From: an uncultured Lachnospiraceae bacterium
GTDB lineage: Bacteria > Bacillota > Clostridia > Lachnospirales > Lachnospiraceae
DNA length: 29,794 bases
Direction: 5' to 3'
Assembly: GCA_910585635.1 (NCBI GenBank)
Contig: CAJUFE010000061.1
Span: 1-29,794 of the forward strand
Every line of letters starts with the position of its first letter. Position 1 is the first letter of the stretch. A program made the position numbers and the translations under genes. The notes beneath the pieces were generated by a model. It searched no databases and was not told where the DNA came from. It was given only the letters and a program-made list of their open reading frames with translations. Shown piece after piece: positions 21,666 through 27,492 of the stretch.

Positions 21666-22883
21666 TCACAGCATGAACTGCACCGCACAGAACGCCCCAT
21701 AGAGCAGGAGCAGCAAGAGCCCCTGTGCCCTGTAGAGCTTTCCTTTTATCAAGGCCGGCAGGGTCATCAGCAGCATGACCGTGAACATCACCGGGATATC
21801 CAGCACCAGGGAGGCGTTATGCCCGAAGAGCACCGCGTTCTGAGGGATCCGGAAGGGTGCCAGGGTGACGGAGACGCCGCTGACCAGCACCAGGTTGAAC
21901 AGGTTGGCGCCGATCACATTGCCCAGGGAAAGGGCTCCGTGGCCCTTCGCTAAAGAGGTGATCGCCGTCACCAGCTCCGGCAGCGAGGTCCCCAGGGCCA
22001 CAAAGGTCAGGGCGATCACCGATTCCGGCACGCCTAAGGCCTGGGCGATCAAGGTCCCGTTATCCACTAAAAGGTCCGCGCCCACCGCGATCAGGACCGC
22101 GCCCACCAACAGCATGAGGAGATCTTTCGCTATAGAGCCTTCCTCTGCCCCCTCCTCTTCTTTGCTCTCTTTTTCTTTGCCCGCTCCTTCTTGGACGTGT
22201 GCCGACCCTCGCACTGCATGGCTCCCATCCTCCTGGACACGCATCGCCTCTTTCGCCGCACCGCCCCCGTTCTCTTGGGCATGCATCCGCTCTTTCGACG
22301 CGCCGTCCCCATCCTCTTGGACAAGCATCAGCTCGCTTTTTGCCCCAGAGCTTTTCTCCATGGCATGCATCAGCCCTTCTGCGCCTCTCTCCACGATCTT
22401 CACACCTTCTTTTCGGTCTCCCTCCGCCGGGGTATGCTTCATCTGCAGGATGGTGGAGGCCATATACACCAGGAAGATCCCCAGGAGCAGGAACCCCACA
22501 GGCCGGCTGAAAGATCCGGTCAGATAGGCTACCCCGGCGTAGAGCAGGGCGGCGGTGAAGAAGAACAGCACCGGTGTGCGCAGCGTCCTCTTGTCGATCG
22601 GACCTGGCCGCACCGCGATCGTGACCGCGGCGATCAGGGCCGTATTGCAGATCACCGAGCCGATCGCATTGCCATAGGCGATCTCGCTGTGGCCGGTCAG
22701 AGCGGAGGTGGTAGAGACCATGACCTCCGGGAGGGTGGTCCCGATCGAGACCACCGTGGCCCCGATCAATAGCTCCGGCAGGCGGAAGCGGCGGGCGATC
22801 CCCGTGGAACCGTCCACGAACCAGTCCCCGCCCTTGATCAGGCAAAGCAGGCCGATGATAAAAAACAGTACTGGGATGAACAT
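21666..22883 (-). CDS. Calcium/sodium antiporter (CaCA superfamily) with repeat-expanded central loop
   Basis: A 405-residue membrane exchanger. The two inverted alpha repeats are seen: ATVVSIGTTLPEVMVS ... GNAIGSVICNTALI in the first half, and LTFVALGTSLPELVTAI ... GNVIGANLFNLVLV in the second. It exchanges Ca2+ for Na+ or a similar pair across the inner membrane. About ten helices are expected. The loop between the halves (about 160-260) is unusually long and made of 14-residue repeats. The ATG at 22883 follows AGAGGA; an in-frame start seven codons upstream overlaps this site. Confidence 0.9.
   Translation of the reverse strand: MFIPVLFFIIGLLCLIKGGDWFVDGSTGIARRFRLPELLIGATVVSIGTTLPEVMVSTTSALTGHSEIAYGNAIGSVICNTALIAAVTIAVRPGPIDKRTLRTPVLFFFTAALLYAGVAYLTGSFSRPVGFLLLGIFLVYMASTILQMKHTPAEGDRKEGVKIVERGAEGLMHAMEKSSGAKSELMLVQEDGDGASKERMHAQENGGGAAKEAMRVQEDGSHAVRGSAHVQEGAGKEKESKEEEGAEEGSIAKDLLMLLVGAVLIAVGADLLVDNGTLIAQALGVPESVIALTFVALGTSLPELVTAITSLAKGHGALSLGNVIGANLFNLVLVSGVSVTLAPFRIPQNAVLFGHNASLVLDIPVMFTVMLLMTLPALIKGKLYRAQGLLLLLLYGAFCAVQFML
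22189..22372 (-). repeat. 42-bp tandem repeats in the antiporter loop
   Basis: Units starting at 22189, 22231, 22273 and 22315, plus a partial unit, share TC(T/C)TGGACA-like beginnings and encode variants of M-x-V-Q-E-D-G-x-G-A-x-K-E. All are multiples of three, so the frame is kept. Confidence 0.85.
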
Positions 22884-23021
22884 GTTTTTTCCTCTTTTCC
22901 TCACTCACATTTTGTCTTTGTGCGTTCATTCCCGCTAAGAGTACCACAAACCCGACCGCTTGACAAGCCGGGGGGCTGAAAAGTTTTATCTATCTCTTTT
23001 TATACCTTTATCGCGAACTAT

Positions 23022-23049
23022 AAAAAAATGGGCATCATGATAGATGCCC
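23022..23049 (-). terminator. Terminator of the PemK-like operon
   Basis: Minus-strand perfect 7-bp stem GGGCATC/GATGCCC (23043-23049 with 23030-23036), 6-base loop, then seven T residues in 23022-23028. Confidence 0.85.
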
Positions 23050-23119
23050 GTGCCCTTCGGCGTACGATCTATAGTATGTCCTTAGACGTAATAACTTACC
23101 CTTCCTCTATAAGATGATT

Positions 23120-23635
23120 TTACGATCGATCATCCCGATCGTCAATGGTTTTTTCTTGTAATTTCTTTATCTGGTGCTCTAATTCCTGTATTTTGCTTTC
23201 AGCAGCATCTTTTTCCTTTAGCAGAAGATCAAATGCGTTCTGGAGCTTACCATATGCCTGAGTGCGTTTTTGCTCTGCTGCCCACTCTCTGTAGAACAAA
23301 TGCTCCAGAAGTGTGGATCTTACTTCACGAAATAACTGCTTTTTGTCCTGCAAGTTACAGGTCAGCTTTCCTATAGGAGCGAGGATGGCAGATTTGGATA
23401 TGATCTTTGCGTTATCGATCACAAGAACACAGTCACGGGCAAAGCCATCCACAGGACCGACTTTTCTGTAATACCACTTTCCGCCAGGACCATCTTCAGG
23501 ATGATATGCCATTGCTAATTTTGAGGACGAACTTGTTGCAGGAACGACAAACATGAGATTGTTCCATGTTTCCAGAACGAGAGCCGGGTGTCCATATGAA
23601 AGCTCAGGCGCATAGTGTGGTCCAAGATCTACCAT
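23120..23635 (-). CDS. PemK/MazF-like toxin domain protein, probably missing its N-terminus through a frame break
   Basis: A 171-residue ORF. VDLGPHYAPELSYGHPALVLE (2-22) and the following NLMFVVPATSSS match the beta-barrel start of PemK/MazF endoribonuclease-like proteins; a coiled coil occupies about 115-165. The ATG at 23635 has no ribosome site and cuts into the first strand: the open frame continues upstream as D-I-S-V-G-D-I-L to a stop at 23699-23701 without another ATG, GTG or TTG. The preceding ORF ends in a frame one base off and looks like the missing N-terminal half. Activity is uncertain. Confidence 0.6.
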   Translation of the reverse strand: MVDLGPHYAPELSYGHPALVLETWNNLMFVVPATSSSSKLAMAYHPEDGPGGKWYYRKVGPVDGFARDCVLVIDNAKIISKSAILAPIGKLTCNLQDKKQLFREVRSTLLEHLFYREWAAEQKRTQAYGKLQNAFDLLLKEKDAAESKIQELEHQIKKLQEKTIDDRDDRS

Positions 23636-23663
23636 TAATATATCGCCAACAGAAATATCTTGG

Positions 23664-23888
23664 CTATTTATTTGTGTCTTTCTTATCTTGCCATCTGTTC
23701 AAGCTGTTTGTGATCATGGCCATTTCAGCGGCAGACCAAACATTAACATCCGCATTAAGATTTGACAATAAATACAGATAATTTGCAAGAACATCACTGG
23801 TGTCTTTTGCCGGTTGGTTCCGGTAGGCCGGATCTATGGCGATCTTTCCAAGCTTTTTATAGTCAACTTTCATCTGATCCTTTTTCAT
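23664..23888 (-). CDS. Small helical protein, probable N-terminal part of the PemK-like gene
   Basis: 74 residues, mostly helical, ending N-S-L-N-R-W-Q-D-K-K-D-T-N-K. Longer PemK-type proteins of Clostridia often have a helical N-terminal region ending in a W-Q-like helix before the barrel, so this ORF plus the next may be one gene split by a one-base shift around 23664-23698. AAAGG lies about 8 bases before the ATG at 23888. It could also be an independent small protein. Confidence 0.5.
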   Translation of the reverse strand: MKKDQMKVDYKKLGKIAIDPAYRNQPAKDTSDVLANYLYLLSNLNADVNVWSAAEMAMITNSLNRWQDKKDTNK

Positions 23889-23924
23889 GTTTGGAGCCTT
23901 TCAGACCCACCTTATGGAAAACAC

Positions 23925-24095
23925 TTACTTCGCCATCAGCCGCCTGATCGCATCGTGATCTGTCAATGGCGGTCTCACTGGTGTGGACGGCTTTCTCCTA
24001 GGCTTATCTTCAGATGCCACCAGCGCATCTATAAAAGCCTCTGCCTGCTTAGGATCGTCAATACGGACACTTGCAAAAATACTGGATGTCGCCAT
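23925..24095 (-). CDS. Putative antitoxin-like small protein
   Basis: 56 residues: MATSSIFASVRIDDPKQAEA, a short helix, a basic Pro-rich linker (KPRRKPSTPVRPP) and LTDHDAIRRLMAK. I recall similar small proteins beside toxin-like genes in Lachnospiraceae, and the layout (compact N-terminal part, disordered tail) suits an antitoxin, but this is inference. GGAGGTG is 5 bases before the ATG at 24095; an ATG seven codons upstream is unlikely. It is the first gene of the operon, followed 36 bases later by the next ORF. Confidence 0.55.
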   Translation of the reverse strand: MATSSIFASVRIDDPKQAEAFIDALVASEDKPRRKPSTPVRPPLTDHDAIRRLMAK

Positions 24096-24147
24096 GATAA
24101 CACCTCCTTCACCCAATAGTCTATCGAACTTTCGTAAGGTCTACATA

Positions 24148-24179
24148 TCCGGCTATCGTTCCTCTGCCACATAGCCGGA
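24148..24179 (-). promoter_or_regulatory. Inverted repeat in the leader of the toxin-antitoxin-like operon
   Basis: Perfect 9-bp inverted repeat (TCCGGCTAT 24148-24156, ATAGCCGGA 24171-24179), located between the promoter and first gene. It could be an operator for autoregulation or an RNA hairpin. Confidence 0.45.
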
Positions 24180-24194
24180 CCATCATCTGTCCCT

Positions 24195-24223
24195 ATCATA
24201 CAACAGGAACATTTATCTGTCAA
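24195..24223 (-). promoter_or_regulatory. Promoter of the toxin-antitoxin-like operon
   Basis: Minus-strand perfect TTGACA (24218-24223) and TATGAT (24195-24200), 17-base spacer. A further palindrome, TCTGTT-CGT-AACAGA (24256-24270), lies just upstream. Confidence 0.75.
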
Positions 24224-24322
24224 TATAATCCAGTAAATTTTTGTAATATTTTAACTCTGTTCGTAACAGAACCGATACACCGAACGGTCACCCCTGTCAA
24301 ACAGCCGCCCTCCTCTCCTTCT

Positions 24323-24395
24323 CCGTAACCGTTCAGATACCCTGAACGGTTACGGCATCCGGCCATTGAAGATCGCTACGCGATGGGCCGGATGC
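24323..24395. repeat. Two adjacent strong hairpins downstream of the MATE gene
   Basis: Hairpin one is a perfect 14-bp stem (24323-24336 with 24342-24355). Hairpin two pairs GCATCCGGCC (24355-24364) with GGCCGGATGC (24386-24395) and has an inner ATCGC/GCGAT arm. Neither has a T run, so they are not canonical terminators. The 325 bases between 24096 and 24420 otherwise hold the toxin-antitoxin promoter region and no gene. Confidence 0.8.
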
Positions 24396-24420
24396 TTGCG
24401 ACCACCACACGTTCGTACGG

Positions 24421-25818
24421 TCAGCGCGGCGAGCGCGCAGACCTATCTGGACTGTTACCCTTCTCCATCCCCTTAAGCTCCTTCAAGATCCGCGCCACGA
24501 TCACCGACGCCAGCAAGAAGGTACACACATCCGCCACCGCCTGGGCCATCTGCACGCCCAAGAGCCCGAAGATCTGCGGCAAGATAAGGAGCGCCGGGAT
24601 CAGGAACAGCCCCTGGCGGCCCATAGCCACCAGGGAGGCCCGGAAACCATAGCCGATGGACTGGGGCAGCATATTGCACATGATGATCCAGCTCTGGATC
24701 GGCATGGTGGCCAGCTGGAATCGCAGGGCCTTGCTGCCGATCAAGATCACATCCAGGTCCTCCTTCCGGAACAAGGTGATGATCGGCTCGGCCAGGATAA
24801 AGCTGACCACGCCCATAGCGGTCAGGGCCACGGTGGCCACCTTTACGCAGAACCAGAAGGAGGTGAGCACCCGGTCATACCGCTTTGCGCCGTAATTGAA
24901 CCCGCACACCGGCTGGAAGCCCTGGCCGAAGCCGATCAGGCTGGAATTGATGAACATCATGAACCGGGAGACGATGGACATAGCCGCGATCGCCGCATCC
25001 CCGTAAGGCCCTGCCGCCAGGTTGAGGACCACCGAGGAGATGCTCATCATCCCCTGCCGGCACAGGGAGGGCAGACCCGCATGGAGGATGATCCCATACA
25101 TCCTGGGCGTGGGGGTGAACTTAGAAAGCTGGATCTTGATACTGTCCTTGCGCAGGTTGCATTGGCACAGCAGGATCATAAAGCTGATCATCTGGCTGAT
25201 CATGGTGGCCACCGCCGCCCCCGCGATCCCCATATGGAAACCGAAGATCAAGAGCGGGTCTAAGACCATGTTCAAGATCCCGCCCGTGGCGATCCCGAAC
25301 ATGGCATAGAGGGCGATCCCCTGGGCTCTTAAGATATTGTTCATCACAAAGGAACAGAGCATAAAAGGTGCTGCATACAGGATATAGCGCATATAATCCA
25401 TAGCGAAGGGCGCGATGGTGGGCGTGGCCCCCAGAAGATAGACCAGCGGCTCCATGAACAGCGAGCCAAAGACCATCATCAGGATCCCGATGATGAACAC
25501 GCTGCAAAATGCCGTGGCCGCCGCTTTCCCGGCCTCATCCCCCTTCTGGTCCCCCAGGGACCTGGAGATATAGTTCCCGCTGCCCATGCCGAAGGTAAAG
25601 CCGATCGCCTGGATCATGAACATCAGGGAAGCGATGATCCCCACCGCCCCGGATGCGCTGGTCCCGATCTGGCTCACGAAAAAGGTGTCCGCCATATTGT
25701 AGACCGCCGTCACCAGCATACTGATGATCGTGGGCACCGCCAGCCGGGGGATCAGCCTGTGGACCGGCGTCTCGATCATCATCCGGTATCGCTCGTTTTG
25801 TGTCATCGTCTTTTTCAT
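24421..25818 (-). CDS. MATE family efflux transporter
   Basis: A 465-residue, twelve-helix multidrug/toxin extrusion protein. Family features are PTIISMLVTAVYNMADTFFV near residue 30, the two-fold repeat structure, GMGSGNYISRSLG, and INSSLIGFGQGFQPVCGFNYGA in the second half. It exports cationic or other organic compounds using Na+ or H+. The start is the ATG at 25818 with AAGGGGA before it; a GTG one codon upstream is the alternative. It is convergent with nothing and seems monocistronic. Confidence 0.93.
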   Translation of the reverse strand: MKKTMTQNERYRMMIETPVHRLIPRLAVPTIISMLVTAVYNMADTFFVSQIGTSASGAVGIIASLMFMIQAIGFTFGMGSGNYISRSLGDQKGDEAGKAAATAFCSVFIIGILMMVFGSLFMEPLVYLLGATPTIAPFAMDYMRYILYAAPFMLCSFVMNNILRAQGIALYAMFGIATGGILNMVLDPLLIFGFHMGIAGAAVATMISQMISFMILLCQCNLRKDSIKIQLSKFTPTPRMYGIILHAGLPSLCRQGMMSISSVVLNLAAGPYGDAAIAAMSIVSRFMMFINSSLIGFGQGFQPVCGFNYGAKRYDRVLTSFWFCVKVATVALTAMGVVSFILAEPIITLFRKEDLDVILIGSKALRFQLATMPIQSWIIMCNMLPQSIGYGFRASLVAMGRQGLFLIPALLILPQIFGLLGVQMAQAVADVCTFLLASVIVARILKELKGMEKGNSPDRSARSPR

Positions 25819-25900
25819 CACATTTCCCCTTCTTTCTCTTCATCTTACCAAAAAGTATAGCATGATCGGGACGCATTTTACAAGGATGGGGACAAAACAG

Positions 25901-25929
25901 TTGCGCAAACAGCCCGCAGGTGATACAAT
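25901..25929 (+). promoter_or_regulatory. Promoter of asnA
   Basis: TTGCGC (25901-25906) and TACAAT (25924-25929), 17-base spacer. Transcription would start near 25936, so the whole of repeat copy B lies in the 5' untranslated region of asnA. Confidence 0.6.
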
Positions 25930-25943
25930 CCAGATGGCTCACA

Positions 25944-26054
25944 GTAAGCCTGCATGCGCCCAGCAGCGGACACGCCGCCACACCAAAAAACCTGGCGGGC
26001 GCACTGGGCATACCTGGACCCAGGCCGCCTATCCGGCGGCAGATATCCAAAGTA
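25944..26054 (+). repeat. Dispersed 111-bp repeat, copy B (asnA leader)
   Basis: Ungapped match to copies A and C. Both internal hairpins are kept (GCCGCC-TATCC-GGCGGC is perfect). It is open in the shared 37-codon frame and is in frame with asnA, but the AGGAGG ribosome site lies just after its right end, so asnA translation starts outside it. Confidence 0.9.
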
Positions 26055-26075
26055 AAAAACAAGGAGGAACACCCC

Positions 26076-27083
26076 ATGGACCTGATCATACCAGAGCATT
26101 ACGACCCCCGGCTGACCGTCAGAGAGACCCAGGACGCGATCAAATACATCCGGGATACATTCCAGAAGGAGCTGGGCCGGGAGATGGGATTTGAGCGGAT
26201 CTCCGCTCCCCTTTTCGTGGAACAGAGCAGCGGCTTAAATGACAACTTGAACGGCGTGGAGCGCCCCGTCCAGTTCGACATGGCAAGCGCCCCCGGCGAG
26301 ACCATCGAGGTGGTCCATTCCCTGGCAAAGTGGAAACGGATGGCCTTAAAGGAGTACGGCTTTCAGCCCGGCGAGGGCCTTTATACTAATATGAACGCTA
26401 TCCGCCGGGACGAGGAGCTGGATAACCTCCACTCCTGCTATGTGGACCAGTGGGACTGGGAGATGGTCATCACCAAAGAGCAGCGGAACGAGGAGACCTT
26501 AAAAGAGGTAGTCCGCCGGCTCTTCAAGATCATCAAGCACATGGAGCACGAGGTCTGGTACAAATATCCCCATGCCGTTCGGCGCCTGCCTGAGGACATC
26601 TTCTTCATCACCTCCCAGGAGCTGGAGGATATGTACCCGGATAAGACCCCCAAGGAGCGGGAGAACCTGATCACCAAGGAGCACGGCTGTGTCTTCCTGA
26701 TGCAGATCGGCGATAAGCTGGCCAGCGGCAAGCCCCACGACGGGCGCGCCCCGGACTATGACGACTGGGCCTTGAACGGCGATATCCTTTTCTGGTTCGA
26801 CACCTTGGGCTGCGCCCTGGAGATCTCCAGCATGGGCATCCGTGTCGATGAGACCTCCCTGACGGAGCAGTTAAAGAAAGCCGGCTGCGAGGACCGGAAG
26901 GCCCTCCCCTACCACCAGATGCTCCTAAATGGCCAGCTCCCCTACACCATCGGCGGCGGCATCGGCCAGTCCAGGCTCTGCATGCTCCTTTTAGACCGGG
27001 CTCACATCGGCGAGGTCCAGGCCAGCCTGTGGCCCAAGGCGATGCGGGATAAATGCCGGGAGCATAACATCATCCTGTTGTAA
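26076..27083 (+). CDS. asnA: Aspartate--ammonia ligase (asparagine synthetase A)
   Basis: A 335-residue enzyme of normal length with a class II aminoacyl-tRNA-synthetase-like fold. It makes asparagine from aspartate, ammonia and ATP in the cytoplasm. Visible features: FERISAPLFVEQSSGLNDNLNG near 39-60, ERPVQFD, the YVDQWDWE segment, and the C-terminal motif 3 region TIGGGIGQSRLCMLLL. AAGGAGG is 8 bases before the ATG. The open frame continues upstream through repeat copy B, but those residues are not part of the family. The alkyltransferase-like gene follows after 5 bases. Confidence 0.95.
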   Translation: MDLIIPEHYDPRLTVRETQDAIKYIRDTFQKELGREMGFERISAPLFVEQSSGLNDNLNGVERPVQFDMASAPGETIEVVHSLAKWKRMALKEYGFQPGEGLYTNMNAIRRDEELDNLHSCYVDQWDWEMVITKEQRNEETLKEVVRRLFKIIKHMEHEVWYKYPHAVRRLPEDIFFITSQELEDMYPDKTPKERENLITKEHGCVFLMQIGDKLASGKPHDGRAPDYDDWALNGDILFWFDTLGCALEISSMGIRVDETSLTEQLKKAGCEDRKALPYHQMLLNGQLPYTIGGGIGQSRLCMLLLDRAHIGEVQASLWPKAMRDKCREHNIILL

Positions 27084-27088
27084 AAACG

Positions 27089-27397
27089 ATGAAAAACGTG
27101 ATCGACGAACGCCTGATCTACGAGATCCTGTCCGTAGTGGAGGAGATTCCCGAAGGGAAGGTGGCCAGCTACGGGCAGATCGCCGCACTGATCGGCCGGG
27201 AAAAAAACGCCCGCCTGGTAGGCCGGGTCTTAAGCCGCTCCTCCTCCTACGGGGACTACCCCTGCCACCGGGTGGTCAACCACGCCGGCCGCACCGCTCC
27301 CGGCTGGCACGAGCAGCGGGCCCTATTAGAACAAGAAGGCGTAAAATTTAAGAAAAACGGCCATGTCGATATGACCAGATATCAGTGGGATCCGTGA
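27089..27397 (+). CDS. O6-alkylguanine-DNA alkyltransferase family protein (single C-terminal domain)
   Basis: 102 residues covering only the DNA-binding/active-site domain: IPEGKVASYGQIAALIG helix-turn-helix, an arginine-containing GRVLSR segment, and PCHRVV with the reactive Cys59. Because the Cys is kept, it is not a typical Trp-type alkyltransferase-like (ATL) protein; whether this short form repairs DNA or only marks lesions is open. It starts 5 bases after asnA with no good ribosome site, so translation is probably coupled to asnA. Its stop codon forms the loop of the following terminator. Confidence 0.85.
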   Translation: MKNVIDERLIYEILSVVEEIPEGKVASYGQIAALIGREKNARLVGRVLSRSSSYGDYPCHRVVNHAGRTAPGWHEQRALLEQEGVKFKKNGHVDMTRYQWDP

Positions 27398-27411
27398 CGG
27401 ATCCCTTTTTT
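27387..27411 (+). terminator. Terminator overlapping the end of the alkyltransferase gene
   Basis: Perfect 8-bp stem (GGGATCCG 27387-27394, CGGATCCC 27398-27405), then six T residues. The 3-base loop is exactly the TGA stop codon. Confidence 0.92.
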
Positions 27412-27453
27412 GTGAACAAAATATCTTTTATAGCTTTTTACCCACATACCCGC

Positions 27454-27459
27454 TATAAT
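27454..27459 (+). promoter_or_regulatory. -10 element of the fbp promoter
   Basis: Perfect TATAAT at 27454-27459, about 35 bases before the fbp start. No good -35 box is seen 17 bases upstream, suggesting an activator-dependent or weak promoter. Confidence 0.5.
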
Positions 27460-27492
27460 AATAGAAAAACTACAAAGGAAAGGAGCGCACCA

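Noticed and set aside
25920..26075. N-terminal extension of asnA through repeat copy B
   Set aside because: The upstream GTG overlaps the promoter -10 and AGGAGG directly precedes the ATG at 26076. The open frame is still noted as meaningful for the repeat itself.
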